Assembly: GCF_002210425.1 (NCBI RefSeq)
Contig: NZ_MWQK01000001.1
Coordinates: 620,001 to 684,000 of the forward strand
Direction of reading: 5' to 3'
Length of the DNA: 64,000 nt
Origin: Fibrobacter sp. UWB2
GTDB lineage: Bacteria > Fibrobacterota > Fibrobacteria > Fibrobacterales > Fibrobacteraceae
Positions 35,212 through 43,232 of the stretch are shown one piece after another. The position numbers and the translations under genes were made by a program. Under the pieces are notes generated by a model that saw only the letters and a program-made list of their open reading frames with translations, did not search any database and was not told the DNA's origin. Within the stretch, counting starts at the first letter, position 1; every line of letters starts with the position of its first letter.

Positions 35212-36387
35212 TTAGCCCTTCGGATTCTTGGCGTCGTAATCGGCGAGAGTCTTGAAGCCGTCTTTCGAAAGAGCCTCTTCAAGTTCCTTGCGCATCGCAT
35301 GGGCAGCCATCCAGCGGAAAGCCACTACAGAATAGCACTGCACAGCATCGACACCGAGCTTGATGAGGTCGTAAATCTTGTAACCGTGGTCAATGCCACC
35401 GCAGGCGATCACGCTCATCTGCGGGTAATGTTCACGAATAAACTTGACATTGCGCACCGTATTTTCGTAAAGAGGGCGGCCAGACATGCCACCGCGATCG
35501 CCATCGGCACGGAGCGGAGTCAAATCGTCGTACTTCACATGAACCGGGAGGTCCGTAACTTTCTTTGTCGGGTACGTGTTGCCCATGACAACGCCGTTCA
35601 CGCCCACCTTCACCAACATATCCATGATGGTCGCCGTGTGATTTTCGGGCATATCCGGGCTGAGTTTTGCATAAATGGCCTTGCGGACCGGCTGTTTATT
35701 GCGATAATCCGTGATAGCGGTAAAGATTTTGTTGACAAGCGTCATGTCCAAATCGAGGCGATTCTCCCCCGTATTCGGGCAGCTCAGGTTGATTTCGACG
35801 TAGTCCGCCACGCGGTAAGCGATGGAGAAACTTTCAACGATGTCCTGAAGCTTTTCGTTTTCGTCCGAGAGACCCGGCGTTTCGGCAACAGAGATGCCCA
35901 CGCACATTTGAACCCTGTGAGCTGCGGTAATTTGGGTATCCACGCGACGGGTCACTGCGTCGACGCCATCGTTGTTGAGACCCATGCTATTATGAATTGC
36001 ACGGTCATTCTCGATAAAACCGATACGCGGTCTGTGCGTATTTCCTTCACGGACATGACGGGTTGCAGTCCCGACAGAGATGCCACCAAAGCCCATGTTG
36101 GCAAAATCGCAAATGCGTTTTGCCGTCTTGTTTGCACCAGCCGCGAGCATAATCGGGCAACCGAAATGGAGCGGATTCGAGCCATCCGCAAATGTCACCA
36201 CGCGATTCAAAGTCTTGCTCAAGTCCGGGCGACCACCCATAAACGGGATAACCGGGGCAAAGCGGGCCACATGCTTCAGGGAATCATGGCGAAATTCCGG
36301 ATTATTGTGGAAAATACGGCGAATAAGTGCCAAAATGCGGTCACTCACGCGCATATAGTATTCGTGGTTGATGCAATTATTGTTCAT
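35212..36387 (-). CDS. pyrD: Dihydroorotate dehydrogenase
   Basis: About 391 residues. FMN enzyme that oxidises dihydroorotate to orotate in pyrimidine synthesis. GANKTAKRICDFANMGFGGISVGTATRHVREGN and the N-terminal helical extension (NHEYYMRVSDRILALIRRIF) are laid out as in class 2, quinone-linked enzymes. The active-site segment, however, is EINLSCPNTG, with Cys203 where class 2 has Ser; Cys is the class 1 catalytic base. Starts at ATG 36387; an extension of 10 codons upstream is improbable. No ribosome-binding site is obvious. Confidence 0.9.
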   Translation of the reverse strand: MNNNCINHEYYMRVSDRILALIRRIFHNNPEFRHDSLKHVARFAPVIPFMGGRPDLSKTLNRVVTFADGSNPLHFGCPIMLAAGANKTAKRICDFANMGFGGISVGTATRHVREGNTHRPRIGFIENDRAIHNSMGLNNDGVDAVTRRVDTQITAAHRVQMCVGISVAETPGLSDENEKLQDIVESFSIAYRVADYVEINLSCPNTGENRLDLDMTLVNKIFTAITDYRNKQPVRKAIYAKLSPDMPENHTATIMDMLVKVGVNGVVMGNTYPTKKVTDLPVHVKYDDLTPLRADGDRGGMSGRPLYENTVRNVKFIREHYPQMSVIACGGIDHGYKIYDLIKLGVDAVQCYSVVAFRWMAAHAMRKELEEALSKDGFKTLADYDAKNPKG

Positions 36388-36457
36388 GAGTAGTAAAATA
36401 GAAAAATCTGATACCAAAGACAGCCTAGCTAGACTTATAGAACCAACAAACCACCTA

Positions 36458-36484
36458 TTGCCATGATACGAAAAATTTTATAAT
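36458..36484 (+). promoter_or_regulatory. Possible promoter of the M20 peptidase gene
   Basis: TTGCCA (-35) and a perfect TATAAT (-10) with a 15-bp spacer, 25-50 bases before the ATG. The spacer is short. Confidence 0.35.
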
Positions 36485-36508
36485 TCTTACTAGACAAGAG
36501 AGTAAATT

Positions 36509-37882
36509 ATGCAAAATCAAATCAAGAAAGATATTCACGAAAACATGCCGCGCTATATCGACATGCTTTCGAGCCTGGTAGCCATTCCGTCCATCAGTTT
36601 TGACAATTTCGATCAAAAGTACGTTTTGGATAGCGCGAACGCCGTCAAGGCGATGTTTGAAAAAGCGGGACTCACGAACATCCAGTTTTTGATGCCGCCA
36701 AGCGGGCGTCCGAGCGTTTATGCCGAAAGCCTCACCAGCCCAGACAAGCCGACCATCCTTTTGTACGCTCATCACGACGTGCAGCCACCGATGCGAGAAG
36801 CTTTGTGGGACACGCCGCCGTTTACCGCTACACAGAAAGGCGACCGTCTCTTTGGACGCGGCACCGCTGACGACAAGGCCGGCATCATCACGCATCTCGC
36901 AGCCCTTGAACAGGTTCGCCGCGAGCTCAAGGGCAACGGTCCGAACCTCAAGTTTATCATTGAAGGTGAAGAAGAATCCGGAAGCGCAGGCTTCGAGAAG
37001 ATTCTCACAGAACATGCGGAACTATTGAAGAGCGACGCCGTCATTATCGCAGACCTCGGAAACTTCGCGAAGGGAACGCCCTCCATCACAACGACGCTCC
37101 GCGGCATGAGCGCCATCAACGTGACGCTCCGCGCGACAAAGGCTCCGCTCCATTCCGGCTCTTGGTCCGGCCCGATTCCCGACCCCGCCCAGGCTCTTTG
37201 CCGCATGATTGCAAGCCTCACCGACAAGGACGGCAAGATTCTCATCCCGCATTACGAAGACGACATTATCCCGCCGACAAAGGAAGAGCTCGAATCATAC
37301 AAGTCGCTCGGCATGACCGAAGAAATTTTCCGCAACGACGGCGGTGTTCTTGAACAAGTAAAGTTGAACGTGCCCGAAGACGAAATTCTGCTTTCACTGT
37401 GGCGCCGCCCGAGCATCATCGTGAGCACGATTGAATCCGGCTCCCGCGTGAACGCCGGTAACGTATTGCAAGACAGCGCCTATGCCCGAATCGGCATCCG
37501 CCTTGCACCCGGCATGGACGCCGTGAAATGCACCGACATGCTCGCCGACTTCCTCAAGGCACAAGTTCCGAACCACATGGAAATCACCATCGACAAGGAA
37601 GACGGTGCCAATCCGTTCACGACCGACACGAATCACCCGTTCTTCAAAAAGATGAGTGAAGCCATGGCGGACGCTTACGCCTCCCCCACCAAGTTCATTG
37701 GCTGCGGAGCAAGCATCCCGGGCGCAGAACTTTTCCGCAACACGCTCGGAAACATCCCGATTTTGCTCACGGGCCTCGAAGACCCGGAATGCAACGCCCA
37801 TGGCGAAAACGAAAGCCTTTACCTGCCCGATTTCGAAAGCGGAATCGTTGCAGAAGCGCTTTTCTTTGCATCCATTTCGTAA
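36509..37882 (+). CDS. M20 family metallodipeptidase/carboxypeptidase
   Basis: 457 residues. Binuclear zinc motifs: LLYAHHDVQPP (His and Asp ligands), GRGTADDKAG (bridging Asp), FIIEGEEESGSAG (catalytic Glu plus ligand), DLGNFAKGTPSI, and the C-terminal NAHGENE His. The insert between 200 and 340 is the dimerisation domain. Sequence type matches the PepV/CNDP-like dipeptidases that cleave short peptides in the cytosol. A GAGAG site precedes the ATG. The sirtuin gene starts 9 bases later with its own site, so the two may share a transcript. Confidence 0.93.
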   Translation: MQNQIKKDIHENMPRYIDMLSSLVAIPSISFDNFDQKYVLDSANAVKAMFEKAGLTNIQFLMPPSGRPSVYAESLTSPDKPTILLYAHHDVQPPMREALWDTPPFTATQKGDRLFGRGTADDKAGIITHLAALEQVRRELKGNGPNLKFIIEGEEESGSAGFEKILTEHAELLKSDAVIIADLGNFAKGTPSITTTLRGMSAINVTLRATKAPLHSGSWSGPIPDPAQALCRMIASLTDKDGKILIPHYEDDIIPPTKEELESYKSLGMTEEIFRNDGGVLEQVKLNVPEDEILLSLWRRPSIIVSTIESGSRVNAGNVLQDSAYARIGIRLAPGMDAVKCTDMLADFLKAQVPNHMEITIDKEDGANPFTTDTNHPFFKKMSEAMADAYASPTKFIGCGASIPGAELFRNTLGNIPILLTGLEDPECNAHGENESLYLPDFESGIVAEALFFASIS

Positions 37883-37891
37883 GGAGGATCT

Positions 37892-38581
37892 ATGAAACGT
37901 AAAAGACTCGTCGTACTGACAGGCGCTGGAATCAGCGCGGAATCTGGCCTCCGCACATTCCGCGGAAACGACGGTATGTGGGAACACGAAAACATCGAAG
38001 ACGTCTGCACACCAGACGCCCTCCGTCGTGACCCGAAGCGCGTCAAAGACTTTTACAACTTCTTGCGAAAGGGGCTCCCCGAGCATGAGCCGAATGTGGC
38101 GCACATCGCGCTTGCGAAGCTCGAAGAGCGCCTCGGCGACGAATTCTTGCTCGTGACGCAGAACGTCGACGACCTCCACGAACGTGGAGGAAGCAAGCGC
38201 GTTTTGCACATGCACGGCGACTTGATGAAACTCCGTTGCACTAAAAACGAGCACGAATTTGAATTCACGGGTGAAGAAACTTTGGACACAAAATGCCCGA
38301 TTTGCGGAAGCCCCGTGCGCCCGGACATTGTGTTCTTTGGCGAAACGCCTTTATATATGGACGAGATTCAAGAAGCACTCATGAACTGCGACGAATTCGC
38401 CTACATTGGCACAAGCAGTGTCGTGTATCCAGCAGCAGGGTTCAAGAGTTTCGCGAAATCTTACGGCGCAAAAGTCACTTGCTTAAATCTAGAAGCACCC
38501 TATGGCGACCCGTACACAGACGTCGTCATTCAAGGCAAGGCGACCGAAGTCGTACCCAAGTGGTGCGAAGAATTCAAGTGA
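37892..38581 (+). CDS. cobB: NAD-dependent protein deacylase (sirtuin, CobB type)
   Basis: 229 residues. GAGISAESGLRTFRG, TQNVDDLHERGG with catalytic His108 (LHMHGD), and a zinc ribbon of one Cys (LRCTKN) plus CPICG. The CobB of E. coli has the same one-Cys first half. A strong GGAGG ribosome-binding site lies before the ATG. In CobB-like desuccinylases a Tyr-x-x-Arg pair reads the acyl group; here Tyr55 is present but the Arg position is Leu, with Arg one step later, so substrate preference may differ. Confidence 0.92.
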   Translation: MKRKRLVVLTGAGISAESGLRTFRGNDGMWEHENIEDVCTPDALRRDPKRVKDFYNFLRKGLPEHEPNVAHIALAKLEERLGDEFLLVTQNVDDLHERGGSKRVLHMHGDLMKLRCTKNEHEFEFTGEETLDTKCPICGSPVRPDIVFFGETPLYMDEIQEALMNCDEFAYIGTSSVVYPAAGFKSFAKSYGAKVTCLNLEAPYGDPYTDVVIQGKATEVVPKWCEEFK

Positions 38582-38633
38582 GTTACTAGTTATTAGTTAC
38601 TAGAATGGAAGTAGACAGTAGGCTGTGGTTAGT

Positions 38634-38675
38634 AAAAAGCGCGGGGTTCAATCTGAACTGCCCGCGCATTTTTTT
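38634..38675. terminator. Bidirectional Rho-independent terminator
   Basis: GCGCGGG / CCCGCGC stem extended by GTTCA / TGAAC, A-run on the left and T-run on the right. It separates the convergent sirtuin and FISUC-domain genes. Confidence 0.88.
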
Positions 38676-39615
38676 ACTTCTTTTCCGGTATTTTGGTTTC
38701 CGCCGTATCGTCCTTAATCAAGCGCACATACGATTGCGAATGTGTACTGAAAGTCACGCGGCCGGGGAAAATTTCAAAGCAGAACTTGTCTTCGGAGGTC
38801 CAGAAATGACTAAAGAAGTTATTGCTGATACCGGTGCTACATTTGACCGGAGTCGCTTCAAATCCCAAGTTATCGGTCGGGGTCACATTACACTTTTCCC
38901 AGCCCTTGCGAGACATGAGTACGCTCGACGGGTCACCAAGCCCTAAACCAGCAGCAGTCTTGATCAATGTTTCAAAGTCCTTTTTGCTCGGAACGCGCCA
39001 GCCCCTTACGGCACAATACTTGTTCACCGAGCTCCATTCGTACAAGCCCTCGCCCGTATAACCCACGCACTTGTACTTTAAGGGTTCCTTCATCCACACT
39101 TGTTCGCCAATCCTTACGGTCTTGTAAACCTGACCATCGCGAGGGTCGACAAACTGCGATTCAAAAAGATTCGGGGAAAGCGAAAACCTTTTTTGCCAAA
39201 TGTATTCCTGCAAGATATCGAGCATTTGCGCGCACGGTTCAAAAGAGAGTCCCAAATCCACGCAAAGTCGTCTTTGGCAAGCCTCCAAAACTTCTTGCTG
39301 TTCGCCATCCGAAAAACTTCTGACCTCATACATGCTTGACGGAATTTGCTTTAAGACAAGCAGGAACAAACGGTCCTTGGCATCTGCAAATTCGGGAGCA
39401 TTCAAATCACGCAGTTCTTTTTCCAAAGTCGATTCGTTTGCGAAAATGGAATCACCAACTTTTTGTACAAGAGCTTCACACAATGCATTGACATCTTTTT
39501 GCGCCACCTTGACCGCTGGGCGCACCAATTTGGCGCCGCAGAACGGGCAATTTTCCATTTTATCGATTAAAGCATCAAAATCTTTTAGATTTTTATGACA
39601 CTCTTTACAGAACAT
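38674..39615 (-). CDS. FISUC (Fib_succ_major) domain protein with N-terminal zinc ribbon
   Basis: 313 residues, no signal peptide. An N-terminal zinc ribbon CKECHKN ... CPFCG at residues 3-27 is followed by a helical region of about 100 residues. The C-terminal 140 residues match the Fib_succ_major paralogous domain: DPRDGQVYKTVRIGEQVWMKEPLKYKCVG ... YEWSSVNKYC ... GWRVPSKKDFETLI ... GLGDPSS, with FFSHFWTSE. That domain is normally found on secreted or lipid-anchored proteins of Fibrobacter. A cytosolic zinc-ribbon version is unusual. Function unknown. Confidence 0.85.
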   Translation of the reverse strand: MFCKECHKNLKDFDALIDKMENCPFCGAKLVRPAVKVAQKDVNALCEALVQKVGDSIFANESTLEKELRDLNAPEFADAKDRLFLLVLKQIPSSMYEVRSFSDGEQQEVLEACQRRLCVDLGLSFEPCAQMLDILQEYIWQKRFSLSPNLFESQFVDPRDGQVYKTVRIGEQVWMKEPLKYKCVGYTGEGLYEWSSVNKYCAVRGWRVPSKKDFETLIKTAAGLGLGDPSSVLMSRKGWEKCNVTPTDNLGFEATPVKCSTGISNNFFSHFWTSEDKFCFEIFPGRVTFSTHSQSYVRLIKDDTAETKIPEKK

Positions 39616-39716
39616 AGCGTTTTCCCCGAAAAGATTCTCGTATTTTCAATCTTAATATTAAAAAACAAGAATGAAAGGGATGTAAAACTTATGCAAAAAA
39701 CGATTGCAAGGATTAA

Positions 39717-40835
39717 TTACTTGGCACAAAAGCAATAGGCAAAATGATCCGCTTCGGCAATTTTCGTCGGGAGTTCGGCGGAAAGACATTTTTCACGAAC
39801 TTCGGCAGAAGCCTGTGCGCATTTACAGCAGCGATCGGCAAAGCGGCAACCCTTGGCAAAATCCTTTGGATGCGGCACAGACCCCGGAATGGACGCAAGC
39901 GTGTGCAAGTCGCTATGGCTTTCAGGAATCGCAGCCAAGAGTCCTTGCGTGTACGGGTGCATCGGATGGTTGATGACTTCGCGGACAGGACCTTCTTCGA
40001 CAATGCGGCCAGCGTACATCACGGCCACGCGATGGGCGTACTGCGAAACAATACCCATATTGTGCGTAATGAGGAGAACGGCAGTTCCCGTTTTCTCGGC
40101 CATTTCTTTAAGCACAGCAAGAACTTGAGCCTGAACAGTCACATCCAAAGCAGTCGTCGGTTCATCAGCAATGATCAATTTGGGCTTTGGCAAAAGCGCC
40201 ATCACGATGCAAACACGCTGGAGCATGCCGCCCGAAAGTTCGTGCGGATAGGAATTCAAAACGCGGTCTGGATCGGTGAAACCGGCCAAGCGGAGCTGTT
40301 CGCGGACAAGGTCTAAAGGAGATTCCCGATCAAGTCGGGAATGACAATCCTTTTGGGACTGCGAGGAATCTTGTTTGGACTGCGCACTTTTCGAGACTGC
40401 GCCGAACTTGAAAACTTCGAGAAGTTGCTTTTTGATAGTGACGACAGGGTTCAGCGCCTGCATTGGTTCCTGGAAAATGCACGCAATTTCAGAACCGCGA
40501 ACAGATTGCAAATCCTTGAGCGGGAGTGTCGCCAGGTCGCAAGCATTACCATCGTCAGCATTACGCGAATCTTGAGCCATCGCATCGAACAAAATCTCGC
40601 CGTTCACAATCTTTGCACTTGGCCACGGCAACAAGCGCAAAATACTCATCGCAGTCACGCTCTTTCCGCAACCGGACTCGCCCACCAACGCAAAAAATTC
40701 GCCCGGGAAAATGTCAAACGAGACTCGGTCCGTCACTTGCAACGGTTTCCTGCCGTCACGCGAGTTATCGTTCTTGTCGAACCCGAACGCCACAGAAACT
40801 TCTTTAACGCTTAAAACTGGAGAACGATTAGACAT
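39717..40835 (-). CDS. Oligopeptide ABC transporter ATP-binding protein with palindromic insertion
   Basis: 372 residues. Walker A GESGCGKS (52-59), Q-loop FQEPMQALNP (121-130), signature LSGGM (200-204), Walker B IIADEPTTALD (221-231) and the OppD/DppD C-terminal extension with Cys-rich CRFADRCCKCAQ. Residues about 164-173 (HSRLDRESP) are encoded by a palindromic element in frame, between the Q-loop and the signature helix. Codons around it (SAQSKQDSSQSQ) are also low-complexity. Together with the permease upstream it forms a half-size oligopeptide importer. The partner ATPase OppF/DppF-like and a solute-binding protein are not in the window. Confidence 0.9.
   Translation of the reverse strand: MSNRSPVLSVKEVSVAFGFDKNDNSRDGRKPLQVTDRVSFDIFPGEFFALVGESGCGKSVTAMSILRLLPWPSAKIVNGEILFDAMAQDSRNADDGNACDLATLPLKDLQSVRGSEIACIFQEPMQALNPVVTIKKQLLEVFKFGAVSKSAQSKQDSSQSQKDCHSRLDRESPLDLVREQLRLAGFTDPDRVLNSYPHELSGGMLQRVCIVMALLPKPKLIIADEPTTALDVTVQAQVLAVLKEMAEKTGTAVLLITHNMGIVSQYAHRVAVMYAGRIVEEGPVREVINHPMHPYTQGLLAAIPESHSDLHTLASIPGSVPHPKDFAKGCRFADRCCKCAQASAEVREKCLSAELPTKIAEADHFAYCFCAK
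40318..40348 (+). repeat. Palindromic element inside the transporter ATPase gene
   Basis: GGAGATTCCCGA and TCGGGAATGACAAT with a 6-base spacer. The element lies in plus orientation, so the minus-strand gene reads its complement in frame (HSRLDRESP). Confidence 0.8.
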
Positions 40836-40982
40836 ACCTATCCCCCCGATTTCGGGTCGGTTGACGACTCCGCAATCGACTTAAAAACGCTATCAGAACA
40901 TCTGAAGTCAATTGCTCCGCGCTCCCACGGCTCGTCAATACGAGCCGTTCCCGCTTGGCATGGACCACTCAGTCGTATTGCA
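40836..40982. other. 147-bp spacer between permease and ATPase genes
   Basis: Unusually long for two genes of one operon. It contains a hairpin GGCTCG (40929-40934) / CGAGCC (40941-40946) and a short CCCGATTTCGGG palindrome. An open frame of 50-60 codons on the minus strand could be read here (from ATG at about 40990), but it has neither a family match nor good codon use, so I treat the region as a non-coding insertion or a diverged repeat. Confidence 0.45.
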
Positions 40983-42062
40983 TTAAACATAGCGATCTCC
41001 CGACTTCGGGTCCATGGCATCCCTCACGCCTTCGCCAACAAATGTCGTGAGCAAAAGCGTTACGAAGAGCGCAGCAACAGTGCTCACGGAAATCCACGGA
41101 GCATAGAGGTTGTTAAGTCCTTGGCTCATGAGTTCGCCCCAACTCGGCGTCGGCGGCTGGAGTCCAAAGCCCAAGAAGTCAAGCGACGTAAGGCTTCCGA
41201 TTCCACCGATAAGCGTGAACGGGAAAAGCGTCACCACGGGAGTCATTGCATTCGGCAAGATTTCCTTGAAAAAGATATGGCGATGGCCAAGCCCAAGGAC
41301 CTTTGCGGACATAACGTAAGTCATGCTGCGGAGCTTCAAGAATTCCGCACGCATGTAATAGCTGAGCGAAAGCCAGTTAAACGCCGCCATAATCAAAATC
41401 AAAAGCCAGAAACTGCGGCCGTAAATACTACCGATGAGAATCACCACGTAAAGCATCGGGAGCGACGACCAAATTTCGATCATACGCTGCATGCCCGTAT
41501 CCCAGAACTTCCCGAGATAGCCCTGGATACCACCAATGACAATGCCGAGGAACGTTCCAAGCACGGTCAAGAGCAAACTAAAGCTGATGCAAATGCGGAA
41601 CCCGTGAATGAGGCGGCTCAAAACATCGCGCCCATTGCTATCGGTCCCGAGCCAGTGCTTTGCGCTCGGCGCAAACGGAGGGGTTCCCTCCTCACTCAGA
41701 TCCGCCTTCAGCGGATCGTGCGGCACTGGCGGCATGAGCGTCCACATCTCGGGGCAGCCTCCAGCACGTGGGAATCCGTCTTCTTCATCCTGCTTACATT
41801 CTTCGACATCCGCAAAAAGCTTTGCGTAATCCTGTTCCGTCTTGTATTCGCCACCAAAGTCAGCTTCGCTGTAACGCGCAAACGCTGGGAAATAGCTTTT
41901 GCCGTTGTAACGCAAATAGAACGGCTCGTCATTCACCGTCCACGGGCTCGTGAGCGAAAGCAAGTACGCCACAACCAGAATCACAAGCGACCAAAAGGCG
42001 CGCTTGTTCTTGCGGAAGCGCTTCAGGCGGTTCAAAGTTTCTGTCGAAAGTCTAAGTTTCAT
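40983..42062 (-). CDS. yejE: Oligopeptide/muropeptide ABC transporter permease, YejE-like
   Basis: 359 residues. The N-terminal helix and the large periplasmic region with LRYNGKSYFPAFARYSEADFGGEY match YejE of E. coli in layout and sequence (RYDGSWYFPLLKNYSESDFGG). The second half has the BPD_transp_1 permease domain with the EAA-type loop SAKVLGLGHRHIFFKEILPNAM and ends EGVRDAMDPKSGDRYV. YejABEF imports microcin C and, in Agrobacterium, muropeptides. The companion permease YejB is absent here. It follows the NamZ gene by 47 bases. No clear ribosome-binding site. Confidence 0.9.
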   Translation of the reverse strand: MKLRLSTETLNRLKRFRKNKRAFWSLVILVVAYLLSLTSPWTVNDEPFYLRYNGKSYFPAFARYSEADFGGEYKTEQDYAKLFADVEECKQDEEDGFPRAGGCPEMWTLMPPVPHDPLKADLSEEGTPPFAPSAKHWLGTDSNGRDVLSRLIHGFRICISFSLLLTVLGTFLGIVIGGIQGYLGKFWDTGMQRMIEIWSSLPMLYVVILIGSIYGRSFWLLILIMAAFNWLSLSYYMRAEFLKLRSMTYVMSAKVLGLGHRHIFFKEILPNAMTPVVTLFPFTLIGGIGSLTSLDFLGFGLQPPTPSWGELMSQGLNNLYAPWISVSTVAALFVTLLLTTFVGEGVRDAMDPKSGDRYV

Positions 42063-42109
42063 AGATTAAACAAGGTTCGGCACATTTTTTGCGGCAGTCC
42101 CTACAAGCA

Positions 42110-43207
42110 TTAAATACTCGACTCGATAAATTCCTTGCGGAACGTCCCGTTGCCAAGCAAAATATCAATCGGCAGCTTGTGGAATTCATACTCGTACGGA
42201 GGCTGCTTCCACGCAAAGTCCTTCGGGTATTCGTTGAAAATGTACTGCAACAACTTCACCGCCATTTCAAAACTGCGGAACTTGTTACGGTCCGTCACGT
42301 GAATCTGCGCACCGCCACAAATCTGCCCTGCACCCTTGTGGAATGTCGGCTGGAAGTAGTTTTCGCGGAAATACACGCCCGGAAGCTTAAGCCCGTTCAT
42401 GTACTTGCAAAGCTTGACCGCATCGATAAACGGAGCGCCAAAGATTTCAAACGGACGCGTCGTGCCACGGCCTTCGCTCACGTTGGTCGCCTCAAACAAA
42501 CACATACCCGGATACACAATTGCAGTATCAAGCGTCGGCATGTTCGGGCTCGGCAAAATCCACGGGAGTCCCGTTTCATCGAACCACATGCGCTTATCGT
42601 AGCCGTCCATGTGCATCACATAAAGTTCGCACTTCGGGAATCGTTCGGCCTTGAACTGTTCGGCAAGTTCGCCAATCGTCTTGGCATGGCGCGTACGAAT
42701 GCTATGAAGCCCAACAAAGCTCGTGTAATTGAGGTCGAGCACCGGACCTTCCTCGTCCACGCAGTTAATCGGATTCGGGCGATCCACCACGACCACCGGG
42801 ATTCCCGCCTTTTCACAGGCCTTCATGCAGAGGAAGAGCGTCCAGATGAACGTGTAGTAACGCGCACCCACATCCTGCAAATCGACAAGCATAGCATCCA
42901 CGTGCGAAAGCATTTCTGCGGTCGGTTCGCGATGTTCACCGTAAAGGCTGTAAACCGGAATATGCAATTCCGGGTCTTCGTAGCCTTCCCATTCAATCAT
43001 GTTGTCTTGCGTATGCCCCTTGATGCCGTGCTGCGGGCCAAACAAAGCCGAAAGCTTAAAGAGCTTGCCATCCAAATCCTTGAGCAAGTCAAGCGTATAA
43101 CTCAAATCGGCACAGACCGAAGCCGGATGGAGAACCGCACCCAGGCGCTTACCACGAAGCGCTGCCGGAAAACTTTTTTCAAAATGAGAAAGAGCTAACG
43201 TAACCAT
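42110..43207 (-). CDS. namZ: Exo-beta-N-acetylmuramidase NamZ (DUF1343)
   Basis: About 365 residues. The DUF1343 hallmark segments are present: FGPQHGIKGHTQDNMIEWEGYEDPELHIPVYSLYGEHREPTAEMLSHVDAMLVDLQDVGARYYTFIWT, VVDRPNPIN and the later FEATNVSEGRGTTRPFE. NamZ-type enzymes (GH171) cleave terminal N-acetylmuramate from peptidoglycan fragments. No signal peptide is obvious, unlike some family members. ATG at 43207 is preferred over an in-frame TTG 15 codons earlier that overlaps the radical SAM stop. Adjacent to the YejE permease, consistent with cell-wall recycling. Confidence 0.88.
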   Translation of the reverse strand: MVTLALSHFEKSFPAALRGKRLGAVLHPASVCADLSYTLDLLKDLDGKLFKLSALFGPQHGIKGHTQDNMIEWEGYEDPELHIPVYSLYGEHREPTAEMLSHVDAMLVDLQDVGARYYTFIWTLFLCMKACEKAGIPVVVVDRPNPINCVDEEGPVLDLNYTSFVGLHSIRTRHAKTIGELAEQFKAERFPKCELYVMHMDGYDKRMWFDETGLPWILPSPNMPTLDTAIVYPGMCLFEATNVSEGRGTTRPFEIFGAPFIDAVKLCKYMNGLKLPGVYFRENYFQPTFHKGAGQICGGAQIHVTDRNKFRSFEMAVKLLQYIFNEYPKDFAWKQPPYEYEFHKLPIDILLGNGTFRKEFIESSI

Positions 43208-43232
43208 GTTTTTAAAGGTAGTAAAACCACCT

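Noticed and set aside
38581-38606. TACTAGTTATTAGTTACTAG-like sequence as a regulatory repeat
   Set aside because: It is a short, A/T-rich, partly symmetric run after the sirtuin stop. A loosely similar run lies after the 3943 gene, but the match is too weak to call.
40838-41020. Small minus-strand ORF of about 60 codons between permease and ATPase
   Set aside because: Overlaps the permease end, lacks a family match and a ribosome-binding site, and its codon use differs from neighbours.
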